A DNA stretch of 16,028 nt from an uncultured Erysipelotrichaceae bacterium. GTDB lineage: Bacteria; Bacillota_I; Bacilli_A; RF39; UBA660. The notes beneath the pieces are model-generated. The model was not told where the DNA came from and searched no databases. It worked only from the letters and a program-made list of their open reading frames with translations. Of this stretch, positions 1 to 7,192 are shown piece after piece. The translations under genes were made by a program, and so were the position numbers. Every line of letters starts with the position of its first letter. Position 1 is the first letter of the stretch. The stretch covers positions 1 through 16,028 of the forward strand of contig CADBLZ010000008.1 in the NCBI GenBank assembly GCA_902795675.1, written 5' to 3'.

Positions 1-8
1 AAAATAAA

Positions 9-85
9 TGGTGGACCTCGTAGGACTCGAACCTACGACCGCCCGGTTATGAGCCGGATGCTCTAACCAACTGAGCTAGAGGTCC
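9..85 (-). tRNA. tRNA with CAT anticodon (Ile2 or elongator Met)
   Basis: A complete cloverleaf is visible on the minus strand. The 7-bp acceptor stem (GGACCTC with GAGGTCC) is perfect, the D arm carries GCTC/GAGC, the anticodon loop is CTCATAA, and the T arm is GTAGG/CCTAC around TTCGAGT. The discriminator base is A and CCA is encoded (9-11). The CAT anticodon fits elongator tRNA-Met, or tRNA-Ile2 in which TilS converts the wobble C to lysidine to read AUA. The GGACCT acceptor end and overall sequence recall the Bacillus-type Ile2 tRNA more than elongator Met, but that is from memory. It is unlikely to be initiator tRNA: the stem starts with a G-C pair and the anticodon stem lacks the three G-C pairs expected there. 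Confidence 0.93.
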
Positions 86-100
86 ATAACTGACTTAATA

Positions 101-129
101 ATAATAGCATATTAAGTCTTAGTTATCAA
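101..129 (-). promoter_or_regulatory. Probable promoter of the tRNA gene
   Basis: On the minus strand there is TTGATA (124-129), a 17-base spacer and TATTAT (101-106). This places the start about 8 bases before the mature tRNA 5' end. A 9-bp inverted repeat (92-100 with 110-118) surrounds the -10 box. It could be a weak terminator of the preceding gene, but no U-run follows it. Confidence 0.5.
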
Positions 130-132
130 GTA

Positions 133-885
133 TTAAATTGATATTAAACTAAAGAAAATGATTAAGGCTACGAAGATTATTTCAATATATATAATGTATC
201 CTTTTTTATCAATATCTTTATTTATTAAACGTGAAACGAACTTTAAGATAATATAAATTAAGTTAAAAATTACGAATCCAACAACTGAACAAGTAAGCAT
301 TATTACTTTTAAGTTATTACTAGTAACGTTTGCAAATGCTTGTAAGCTGAATGAGATTCCACTTACCATACCTATTACTATAGCAACAAAGATTGCAATA
401 ATAGTTACGATATCAATCATGTTACGATTATAACGATCTTTTAACTCTACTACTTTATCATTTAGTTCTTTATAATCTTTTGTACTTTTATCAAATGTGT
501 TATGTAATAATCTAATTTTAAATGAATCAGATAACATATCACGAGGTGATTGGTTTTCTTTTTCGATACGATCAATAGTATCAAAGTATAAGTATGTTGA
601 TACTAAATCTTCTCTTTTAACATCCATTTCTATTTGTTTTAAGATTTTATGATATGTTGAATCTTCTAGTAAGATTGATTCACAATAGATACATATCTTT
701 TTTAAATTTTCAGCAAACATTTTGTTATCGTTTTTATAGTATTCTCTTATGAAACGAGAGCGATTATCTTCATCTTTTAAGAAGTATAATAAGTCGAATG
801 CAACAATAAAATAAACGATATTGTTATTTCCACTATTACCATTTTCGATTCTTTTAATTTTTTCTATAATATCATCAAAACCCAT
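133..885 (-). CDS. Unknown membrane protein with three C-terminal helices
   Basis: I do not recognise a named family. This 250-residue protein has a soluble, charged, helical N-terminal region (about residues 1-155) ending in a likely coiled coil. Three hydrophobic segments follow at about 157-182, 192-216 and 229-249, and the C-terminus ends right after the last one. The start chosen is the ATG at 885: GGTGAT lies four bases upstream, the same SD spacing used by several neighbours. The reading frame can be extended to a GTG at 897, but that codon overlaps the SD and is probably not used. The gene stands alone, between its own extended -10 promoter and the tRNA. The soluble-coil-plus-membrane-bundle layout could suit a membrane sensor or effector; that is only a guess. 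Confidence 0.8.
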   Translation of the reverse strand: MGFDDIIEKIKRIENGNSGNNNIVYFIVAFDLLYFLKDEDNRSRFIREYYKNDNKMFAENLKKICIYCESILLEDSTYHKILKQIEMDVKREDLVSTYLYFDTIDRIEKENQSPRDMLSDSFKIRLLHNTFDKSTKDYKELNDKVVELKDRYNRNMIDIVTIIAIFVAIVIGMVSGISFSLQAFANVTSNNLKVIMLTCSVVGFVIFNLIYIILKFVSRLINKDIDKKGYIIYIEIIFVALIIFFSLISI

Positions 886-905
886 TTGTATCACCACTTA
901 TGTGT

Positions 906-914
906 ATTATAACA
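906..914 (-). promoter_or_regulatory. Extended -10 promoter (TGTTATAAT)
   Basis: The minus strand reads TG-T-TATAAT about 20 bases before the start of the 133-885 gene. No good -35 box is seen: the -35 position falls in the centre of the neighbouring terminator palindrome. The same nine bases precede the genes starting at 6002 and 10427. Confidence 0.55.
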
Positions 915-916
915 TA

Positions 917-946
917 AAAAGATAAAAGGTATACCTTTTATCTTTT
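917..946 (-). terminator. Terminator, perfect 30-base palindrome
   Basis: The two 15-base arms (917-931 and 932-946) are perfectly complementary around GGTATACC, with A-rich then U-rich flanks. The palindrome overlaps the TAA stop (945-947) of the 945-2600 gene. Its symmetry would also let it act on plus-strand transcripts. Confidence 0.7.
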
Positions 947-2600
947 AAAACATTGGTGATTCTTTTAAGTAATCACTTACTACTTTATATAATAACTTTA
1001 AGTCTTCAGTTTGATTATTTTCTTTTAGACTTATTGTTTTAGCTATATATAATTGTAAATTTTTATAGTATTCTGTTTGTCTACTTAAAGCTATATGTTT
1101 ACTTATATGATTTTTTATTAAGTTATATAGTTTTACTAATGAACTTATATCGATTGATTCAGATAGTTTTATTAAGTCATAGTTTCTTGTTTCATAAGTA
1201 GATGTCATACTAAATAGTTCTGTTTTGTAATTCTTTAAGATAAAGTCTTTCTTTAGATCATTTACCTTAATATAAATAATCTTTTTATCTGGTATTGGTC
1301 CATGATAATTGTATTCTAATTTTCTACTTAGTAAGTCAGAATCATATTTGTATCTTTCTTCTAAAGATAGTTTAGATACTTTCTTTTTAATATCTTTACT
1401 AGTTATATCTAATTTATCAACTAAGTTATTAGGATCATATAAATCATAGATAATATTTATAATAGCTTCATGAACATCATTTATGTTTCTTATTCTTTTA
1501 GAATGAGCGCTTAGATATAGTTCACGATTAAAGATATTAGTAATAATATCATTAGCAGCATTATATAATGATAATGATTTATTGATATAATCATTAACAT
1601 TCTTATATTTATCTAAGTCATTATATAATCTATTATCAAAATAGTTATTGATAAGTTCTTCTTTAAAGTTATTACCATAAATTGAATTATCTAAAGATAC
1701 TTCTGTGAAGTTACCTGTTTGGTAAGCTTCTTCATATTTTTTAGCTTCTTCTTCTAGATTAGCCTTAATTTTTACGAATTCATCATAAGAAATATCATTT
1801 CTTACAATAACATTTAGTGATTCTTTGTTATTTTCAAAGTATTTATTATAGTTATTATTAAATACTTCTTTATAGAATTCTTCAATATTTTTAGATAAAT
1901 CAGATAGATTTATTTTATAAGCGTTATAGAACTCTTCAACAACACGATCATAATCACCATATTCAATTAGTCTATTTTGAAGATATTTAGTTAGGGATAA
2001 TACTCTATTTAGTTTTCTAGTTACTCTTAAGATGTAATCGTAATGAGTTTCTAGTTCTTTTGGTTTTATTAATGATAGAGATTTCATTTTATCAATATAT
2101 TTAGCGTAGATATAATGATAATCAGAATCATTTAATAAATATATTAAGTAATCTAGTTTACTAGTTATTTTTGCTCGTTTATGGATGATTTTGTTATCAT
2201 CTGATGTGAAACGAGGTGCTAGATTATTTAAATTATTATATTCTTTGTTTTTATTTATTTTATAGTCTGCATAGAATGATTCACTTAAGATGAATGGTAA
2301 GTCGCTTTCTTTATCTGTAGCTTCTGGTCTTACTTCTTTGTATATTTGATAAAAGTAATCATAGATTGTTTTATCTTTTTTATACATATTATTTAAGATT
2401 TGTTTTAGTCTTAAGTTATATCTATTTAGTTTTGTATTATATAAGTCATAGTTTCTTTTATTAAGTCTTCTAACTTCATATGTTATTTCTTGTATTTTAC
2501 TCTTATAGTAATAGATATCAGTATATGAGAAACTAGTACATTCTTTATAGATTAATTTATCATAAAATAATTTATAAATAGAATTATGATTATTTTTCAT
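945..2600 (-). CDS. Unknown large helical cytosolic protein
   Basis: This 551-residue protein matches no family I recognise. It is rich in Asn, Lys, Tyr, Leu and Ile, has no signal peptide or membrane helix, has a single Cys, and looks helical throughout. I see no nucleotide-binding, zinc-binding or nuclease motif. Its ATG lies inside the last codons of the small upstream gene, with an 11-base overlap, so translation is probably coupled. The two products may work as a pair. A palindromic terminator covers its stop codon. Base composition resembles that of its neighbours, so there is no sign of recent transfer. Confidence 0.8.
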   Translation of the reverse strand: MKNNHNSIYKLFYDKLIYKECTSFSYTDIYYYKSKIQEITYEVRRLNKRNYDLYNTKLNRYNLRLKQILNNMYKKDKTIYDYFYQIYKEVRPEATDKESDLPFILSESFYADYKINKNKEYNNLNNLAPRFTSDDNKIIHKRAKITSKLDYLIYLLNDSDYHYIYAKYIDKMKSLSLIKPKELETHYDYILRVTRKLNRVLSLTKYLQNRLIEYGDYDRVVEEFYNAYKINLSDLSKNIEEFYKEVFNNNYNKYFENNKESLNVIVRNDISYDEFVKIKANLEEEAKKYEEAYQTGNFTEVSLDNSIYGNNFKEELINNYFDNRLYNDLDKYKNVNDYINKSLSLYNAANDIITNIFNRELYLSAHSKRIRNINDVHEAIINIIYDLYDPNNLVDKLDITSKDIKKKVSKLSLEERYKYDSDLLSRKLEYNYHGPIPDKKIIYIKVNDLKKDFILKNYKTELFSMTSTYETRNYDLIKLSESIDISSLVKLYNLIKNHISKHIALSRQTEYYKNLQLYIAKTISLKENNQTEDLKLLYKVVSDYLKESPMF

Positions 2601-2829
2601 TTTCTAGATCTTTATATTCTTTATATAGTTTTTGAGATAAATCCATATTAGATATTATTTCATCAATAATATTTATCTCTTTATTAATCTTGTTTTGTTC
2701 TAGTTCTAATTTAGATGCTTTTTCAGATGAATCATTATCATAAAAAGATTCTATTCTCTCTTCTAAATCGTTATATTTAGTTTCAAGTTCTTTTCTTTTA
2801 GCCTCTAATTCAGCTTTATTAATGTCCAT
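2590..2829 (-). CDS. Small coiled-coil protein, coupled to the next gene
   Basis: This 79-residue protein is almost entirely Glu/Lys/Leu/Asp-rich heptad-like helix, consistent with a coiled coil and possibly two antiparallel helices split near a short Asp/Ser stretch (about residues 32-35). No membrane segment or enzymatic motif is seen. The ATG at 2829 follows a GGTG-type SD. The stop overlaps the start of the 551-residue gene by 11 bases, which argues that it is real and made in ratio with that protein. A role as its partner or scaffold is inference. Confidence 0.72.
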   Translation of the reverse strand: MDINKAELEAKRKELETKYNDLEERIESFYDNDSSEKASKLELEQNKINKEINIIDEIISNMDLSQKLYKEYKDLENEK

Positions 2830-2864
2830 ACTAACACCACTACTTTCTATTCTATTACATTAAT

Positions 2865-2873
2865 ATAATAACA
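2865..2873 (-). promoter_or_regulatory. Possible extended -10 promoter (TGTTATTAT)
   Basis: The minus strand has TG-T-TATTAT between the terminator of the zinc-ribbon gene and the start of the 79-residue gene. No convincing -35 box is seen. Confidence 0.38.
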
Positions 2874-2885
2874 TAGTTTCATCAT

Positions 2886-2912
2886 AAAAAAAAGATAGTT
2901 TATACTATCTTT
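2886..2912 (-). terminator. Terminator of the zinc-ribbon gene pair
   Basis: Arms 2891-2899 and 2904-2912 form 9 perfect base pairs around a 4-base loop. A run of eight U follows in the transcript (A-run 2886-2893 on the plus strand). The hairpin touches the TAA stop at 2911-2913. Confidence 0.8.
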
Positions 2913-4002
2913 ATTCAAAGTCTAATGAATCTAAGAAAGAATCAAAACTACTACTACATACAGCTTCATCATTAGGATTTACGTATGTTATTGTGTAGAA
3001 TTTGTTATCCTTTGTTATAGCAACATATTTATACTTAGTAATTGAACTTACTCCACTATTAGATCCTGGATTATCAATGAAATATACGATATTTAATTCA
3101 TACCAAGTATTATCATTTATTTTTAACTGAGATATTGTTGCTTTAGCATTTTCATCAGTCACATAATTTTCTTTTTGTTGATCAAAGTAATTATCGATAA
3201 AAGTAGATGATTGAGTAGTTGAACCTGTTTCTACTTTTAAAGCACATGTATCACCGTAAGTATAATACTTAGAGTTTGATTCATTTTCTTTTAATTCGAA
3301 ATTAGAAATCTTATATGTTAGAGCACCTAGAGATACAGTTTTATCTTCTGGTTTCTTACGTACGTTATATAGTACAAATATAATAGCTGCAGCAAATAAG
3401 ACTAGACCAGCAATATTAACGATTAGTGATGGATCCATTTTCTTTTTAGGACGTGATTCCTTCTTTAGGTTATCACCCCAGTTAATGAATGGTTCTTGAT
3501 TATTCTTCTTTTCTGGTTCAGGTTTAGGAAGACCAAAGTCGATTTTCTTCTTTTCTTTTGGAAGATCAACTTTCTTTTCTTCTTTTGGTTTTTCTTCTTT
3601 TTTAGGTTTAGGTTCTTCCTTTTTCTTTTCAACTGGTTTTGGTTCTTCTTTTTTGGATTCTTCTTTTTTAGGTTCCTCTTTTGGAGGTTCCTTTTTAGAT
3701 TGTTCATCATTAGTTTTACCAAAACCTAATGTATTAAATTTATTTAATTCATTACCAAAGACATTTGTACTTACACTTCTTGTAAGCATTGAGTCATCTT
3801 CACCTAGAACTTCAATTGTTTCATTCTTAATTGTTTTTCCATTATTGAAGACGTTATCTTGGCCTTGAGTAACAACACTATTTGTTGTTCTATTAAAAGT
3901 ACTTGCAGATAGCGGAGCCTTTTTAGTTAGTTCTTGGCCGCACATATAACACTTCTTTTTTGAATCATCTAAAATTGTTCCACACTTTGGGCACTTTTGC
4001 AT
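2911..4002 (-). CDS. Zinc-ribbon, single-pass membrane protein (paralogue 1)
   Basis: This 363-residue protein has four parts. An N-terminal zinc ribbon has Cys 4, 7, 18 and 21 (CPKCG...CYMCG). A long linker follows, with a Lys/Pro/Glu tract at about 102-165. One membrane helix lies at about 192-213, preceded by a basic cluster that predicts N-terminus inside. An extracytoplasmic domain of about 140 residues ends the protein. The domain has just two Cys (253 and 349), which could form a disulfide. The upstream gene has the same plan and an alignable ectodomain, including both Cys, so the two arose by tandem duplication. The start ATG follows an AGAGGGA SD, 10 bases after the upstream stop. 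The linker is about 90 residues longer than in the paralogue. Function is unknown; zinc-ribbon plus anchored ectodomain suggests envelope sensing or assembly. Confidence 0.85.
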   Translation of the reverse strand: MQKCPKCGTILDDSKKKCYMCGQELTKKAPLSASTFNRTTNSVVTQGQDNVFNNGKTIKNETIEVLGEDDSMLTRSVSTNVFGNELNKFNTLGFGKTNDEQSKKEPPKEEPKKEESKKEEPKPVEKKKEEPKPKKEEKPKEEKKVDLPKEKKKIDFGLPKPEPEKKNNQEPFINWGDNLKKESRPKKKMDPSLIVNIAGLVLFAAAIIFVLYNVRKKPEDKTVSLGALTYKISNFELKENESNSKYYTYGDTCALKVETGSTTQSSTFIDNYFDQQKENYVTDENAKATISQLKINDNTWYELNIVYFIDNPGSNSGVSSITKYKYVAITKDNKFYTITYVNPNDEAVCSSSFDSFLDSLDFE

Positions 4003-4012
4003 TCTTTTCCCT

Positions 4013-4843
4013 CTATTCTTCTATAAATTCAAGTGATGATGTAAATTGATCTAGAGCAATATTACATGCGTTATCACCAGCATTATTAGTTAATTTAATA
4101 TCGTATGAGTAACCATTAAATGTACTTGAAATATAACGATGTTTTAATACAGAATATGTTTCTGTACTTAGATCTGGACGATAAGATATATTTAAGAAAT
4201 ACCATACGTATTTATTTATTGTTTGTTCACCTTCGTTAGCAGTAAATATTTGAAGTTGATCGATGATATTTCCTTCGTCATCTTCTTCTGGTTTTAGTTC
4301 TTGACGTGCTAATTCAAAGAATGTTTTAACATGATCATTTTCTGTAGTTGGATTATATGTTACTTCTATTGCACAATCTGTTCCTTTTGATCCTGTCTTT
4401 GAATATAAATAACCATCATTAGCTTTTACTTCAGTAAATGTATCAGCTACTTTGTAATATAGTTCACCTATTACAGGAACTTTTTTCTCTGGTGCATTTT
4501 TATATTCAATATATTTATATACACCAAAAATTAGTGCTAAAACAAATACTATAGATAGAACTATTTTGATTATTTTGTTATGTTCTTTAGCAAAGTCAAA
4601 GAAGTCACGATCTCCTTTAGCTATTTCATTATATGAAACTTCTTTATTATATTTATTTAGATTTGTTGTTTGAGTTTGTGGTCGATTAAAGAATTGATTT
4701 TGTTGAACACTATTATTACTAAAACCAGAGACATTACTGAATTGATTATTGTTATCAGGTGTGTAAGTTTTAGCATTTGTTCCACACATCATGCATATGT
4801 CTTTACCTTCTTCTAAGAAAGCACCACATTTAGGACATCTCAT
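4013..4843 (-). CDS. Zinc-ribbon, single-pass membrane protein (paralogue 2)
   Basis: This 276-residue protein shares the plan of the downstream gene. A zinc ribbon has Cys 3, 6, 17 and 20 (CPKCG...CMMCG). An Asn/Gln-rich linker is followed by one membrane helix at about 90-112 and an ectodomain with two Cys (157 and 260). The ectodomains align at the first Cys (TDCAIEV versus DTCALKV), at the WYFLNISY/WYELNIVY strand and around the last Cys before the C-terminal SLEF/SLDF. The ATG at 4843 is chosen because AAGGTGA lies five bases upstream; the in-frame GTG at 4852 lies inside that SD. The two zinc-ribbon genes form an operon with a 10-base gap. No terminator is seen between them. Confidence 0.85.
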   Translation of the reverse strand: MRCPKCGAFLEEGKDICMMCGTNAKTYTPDNNNQFSNVSGFSNNSVQQNQFFNRPQTQTTNLNKYNKEVSYNEIAKGDRDFFDFAKEHNKIIKIVLSIVFVLALIFGVYKYIEYKNAPEKKVPVIGELYYKVADTFTEVKANDGYLYSKTGSKGTDCAIEVTYNPTTENDHVKTFFELARQELKPEEDDEGNIIDQLQIFTANEGEQTINKYVWYFLNISYRPDLSTETYSVLKHRYISSTFNGYSYDIKLTNNAGDNACNIALDQFTSSLEFIEE

Positions 4844-4886
4844 ATATTTCACCTTACCTATCGTTTATATTATCTATTCTCTTTTA

Positions 4887-4915
4887 ATTATATAGATTAT
4901 TGATAAAATAATCAA
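4887..4915 (-). promoter_or_regulatory. Promoter of the zinc-ribbon operon
   Basis: TTGATT (4910-4915), a 17-base spacer and TATAAT (4887-4892) lie on the minus strand upstream of the gene starting at 4843, giving a leader of about 35 bases. The -35 box and spacer lie inside an 11-bp inverted repeat. Confidence 0.6.
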
Positions 4916-4921
4916 TAATCT
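4894..4921 (-). repeat. 11-bp inverted repeat over the zinc-ribbon promoter
   Basis: AGATTATTGAT (4894-4904) and its exact complement (4911-4921) flank a 6-base loop. It may be the terminator of the 4932-6002 gene, but no U-run follows. It may equally be an operator, because it covers the -35 box and spacer of the next promoter. Confidence 0.6.
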
Positions 4922-4931
4922 TGTATGTAAA

Positions 4932-6002
4932 TTAACTATCTTTTAAGTTATTGAAGTATGAACAACCTTCTTTTAGATATACCGTTTTTTCATATTCTGG
5001 ACGAGATAATGAATTAACTGAGTTATCATACTTAATACCAAAGACATAGTAAGCAACTTCGTCTGAATCAGATGATGGATCACACATTGTTTGATTCTTT
5101 GATATTAACATTTTATATTCTTTAGCTGGATAATCATATTTTATGTAAATATTATCGAATGCATTTAATGTTATGTTATTTATAACAATTGGGAATTGAT
5201 TAGTTAATCTATAAATAATTCCAGTAGAACCTATTTCTACTAAATCATAACCATATAGTTCTTCTCTTTGTTTTGGCTCAATAACATATATTCTGTTATT
5301 AGAATATTTAAATGTTGGTAGATTATTAATAGTTTCAGCGTTATATGAGTAATACATTATTGATTTCTTTTGTGAATCACCTAATTCACGATAGTCATTA
5401 TAGTAAATCTTTAGTTGGAAAGATCTTGTTGTTAAAGGATTTACTTCTAAAGAATACTGTTTACCTGTACCTGCTATATTAGTTTTAAAACTATATAAGT
5501 TATCTTCAAATTCAGTCAGTTTAATAATATCTTTATAGTAGTTTAAATCAACGACATCCATACGTGATACAATATCATTTTTTTGTTGGATTTCTTTAAC
5601 AGTTTTATCTTTTACATATATTTCATCATTTAATTCAATTTGATAAGTATTAGCATCTTCATTATATGAATATGTTAAATCTTTACTCTTACCTTCTGAT
5701 TCAAGATATGTTCCCATACATGTTGAACGATATACTTTATACCAATCATCTTGAACTAAAATCATATGAGTTTGATATAAGAATGTGCAACCAGAAAAGG
5801 CAGTGATCGATTTACCAAAGTTTTCTTTATATGTATATACACCATTATGATTATCTACTAAAGATGATTCATCATGTTTTTCATCACCTTTATTAAACAT
5901 GTCATAAATAAAGTTTCCTTTAGTGTTATATAGGTAGATTGCCCCTACTAGTAAACCAAGAAGGACGATAAAGATAATTATTCTGATTATTACTTGTTTC
6001 AC
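4932..6002 (-). CDS. Unknown signal-anchored extracytoplasmic protein
   Basis: This 356-residue protein has a short basic N-terminus, one hydrophobic helix at about residues 4-23 and a long extracytoplasmic region. No lipobox or clear signal peptidase site is seen, so it is probably an anchored type II protein. The ectodomain holds four Cys (GC-TF, TC-MG, MC-DP and GC-SY), enough for two disulfides. I do not recognise the fold. The start is taken as the GTG at 6002: GGTGAT lies four bases upstream, and the nearby ATG is out of frame and runs straight into TGA. A GTG at 6011 is in frame but part of the SD. It has its own extended -10 promoter, and the zinc-ribbon pair lies just downstream. Confidence 0.8.
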   Translation of the reverse strand: MKQVIIRIIIFIVLLGLLVGAIYLYNTKGNFIYDMFNKGDEKHDESSLVDNHNGVYTYKENFGKSITAFSGCTFLYQTHMILVQDDWYKVYRSTCMGTYLESEGKSKDLTYSYNEDANTYQIELNDEIYVKDKTVKEIQQKNDIVSRMDVVDLNYYKDIIKLTEFEDNLYSFKTNIAGTGKQYSLEVNPLTTRSFQLKIYYNDYRELGDSQKKSIMYYSYNAETINNLPTFKYSNNRIYVIEPKQREELYGYDLVEIGSTGIIYRLTNQFPIVINNITLNAFDNIYIKYDYPAKEYKMLISKNQTMCDPSSDSDEVAYYVFGIKYDNSVNSLSRPEYEKTVYLKEGCSYFNNLKDS

Positions 6003-6022
6003 ATGTATCACCTATTATATTT

Positions 6023-6031
6023 ATTATAACA
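6023..6031 (-). promoter_or_regulatory. Extended -10 promoter (TGTTATAAT)
   Basis: TG-T-TATAAT lies on the minus strand about 20 bases before the GTG start at 6002. No good -35 box is seen. The nine bases are identical to those before the genes starting at 885 and 10427. Confidence 0.55.
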
Positions 6032-6042
6032 TATTACAAAAT

Positions 6043-6072
6043 AAAAAAAGAAACAATTTAATGTCTCTTTTT
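6043..6072 (-). terminator. Terminator of the 6071-7129 gene
   Basis: Arms 6045-6054 and 6063-6072 pair with one G-U around an 8-base loop, and a U-run follows. The stem overlaps the TAA stop at 6071-6073. Confidence 0.7.
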
Positions 6073-7129
6073 AATTATCTTTTCTAAGTGTCAATAGTTC
6101 TTCTGGATCAGTTTGATCTATACAATCGCTATAGTCAATACCAACGATTGGTGGTAGTTCATAGTTAATTGCATGGTATACAGTCATGTCATCTTCACCT
6201 AATCCTAGATCTACTTCAATAGCAGCTAATCTTTTTAAGTTTTCGATATCGGCTAAGAATTCTTGTGTTTTTCTTATTAGTAAGTCATTTATGTCATCTT
6301 CAGTACGAGTGTCATTAAATACTTTTTCGATATTCTTTTTAGCATTATAGATACTAGCTTCATATGTAAGTTTTATAGAATCTACTAAGGTTTTTAAGAA
6401 GTCACCTTTATCAATTGTTCTTAGATCTAAACCTTGAACACCATAATGAGTAAATGTATATTTATTAAATGCATCTTTTAGGTCTTCACTAGTATAACGA
6501 CCATCAGATAATAATAGTTTATCTAAGTATGCTCTTGATTCTGGCATTTTGATAATAGCTCTAAATATTTCAAATAATGTCATACTATTTAATCTATTAA
6601 AGTTTAATCTTTTACTTATTTTGAAAACAAAGTTTTTACGGCTTTGTTCTAGATCAACCTTTTCATTAAAGATACGAGCTATTTCTTTCTTTTCTTGTAA
6701 ACTATTTGATTCTTTAGCATCTAAACAAATTTCATATAATTGTTCTTCCTTCGCTATCTTTTTAGGTAAACGAGGATCGCTTAGCAATTCTTTAGCTTGT
6801 TTTGATAAGAACCAGTAATAAACATTTATATCATAGTTACCATTTAGATATACTTCTGCTATTTCTAATACAGTCATGTTATCTATTCTTGTACATTCAT
6901 CTAAGTAAGCATCGTGTAGTTTAACAAAGAATGGATGTTGATAGTAATTAGAACCATAGAATGATTTGATATCTTCGAAATGCTTAACACTGAAACCACG
7001 TTCTACATAAATCGTTCTTAAATATTTCTTTTCAGCTATTTCTTTAGCACGCTCTCTTAAGATATCTATATCTGTATTGGCAATTTCGTTAAAATAATTT
7101 ACGATTTCACGAATCCTTTTTAACTCCAT
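6071..7129 (-). CDS. Unknown soluble helical protein
   Basis: This 352-residue protein is predicted cytosolic, acidic and mostly helical, with no membrane segment and no motif I recognise. It lies among membrane-anchored genes but has none of their features. The ATG at 7129 follows AGAGGGG at 8 bases. That SD lies in the arm of a strong inverted repeat, and the gene has its own promoter inside the same repeat, so it could be expressed separately from the WG-repeat gene upstream. It could be a cytosolic partner of the surrounding envelope proteins; nothing in the sequence proves this. Confidence 0.8.
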   Translation of the reverse strand: MELKRIREIVNYFNEIANTDIDILRERAKEIAEKKYLRTIYVERGFSVKHFEDIKSFYGSNYYQHPFFVKLHDAYLDECTRIDNMTVLEIAEVYLNGNYDINVYYWFLSKQAKELLSDPRLPKKIAKEEQLYEICLDAKESNSLQEKKEIARIFNEKVDLEQSRKNFVFKISKRLNFNRLNSMTLFEIFRAIIKMPESRAYLDKLLLSDGRYTSEDLKDAFNKYTFTHYGVQGLDLRTIDKGDFLKTLVDSIKLTYEASIYNAKKNIEKVFNDTRTEDDINDLLIRKTQEFLADIENLKRLAAIEVDLGLGEDDMTVYHAINYELPPIVGIDYSDCIDQTDPEELLTLRKDN

Positions 7130-7136
7130 AATAAAA

Positions 7137-7171
7137 CCCCTCTTATGTAGATAATTCTACTATAAGAAGGG
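7137..7171 (-). terminator. Strong intergenic hairpin, terminator and possibly operator
   Basis: Arms 7137-7151 and 7156-7171 form 14 base pairs with one mismatch and one bulge around a 4-base loop, followed in the minus-strand transcript by UUUU. It would end transcripts of the 7193-8590 gene. It also spans the -10 and most of the spacer of the next promoter, and its 3' arm contains the SD of the 6071-7129 gene, so read-through RNA would have that SD paired. Confidence 0.65.
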
Positions 7172-7182
7172 ATTTATGACAA
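7154..7182 (-). promoter_or_regulatory. Promoter of the 6071-7129 gene
   Basis: TTGTCA (7177-7182), a 17-base spacer and TAGAAT (7154-7159) lie on the minus strand. The start would fall inside the 3' arm of the 7137-7171 repeat, giving a leader of about 20 bases without the full hairpin. Confidence 0.55.
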
Positions 7183-7192
7183 ATTTTGCCTC

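Noticed and set aside
3560..3700. Tandem repeat or CRISPR-like array in the KEEPK region
   Set aside because: Irregular low-complexity coding repeats within an intact frame, with no fixed repeat-spacer pattern.
3465..3868. Open frames on either strand opposite or across the Lys/Pro/Glu tract of the zinc-ribbon gene
   Set aside because: They are shadows of low-complexity codons, with products made almost only of Lys/Asn or Phe, and have no SD.
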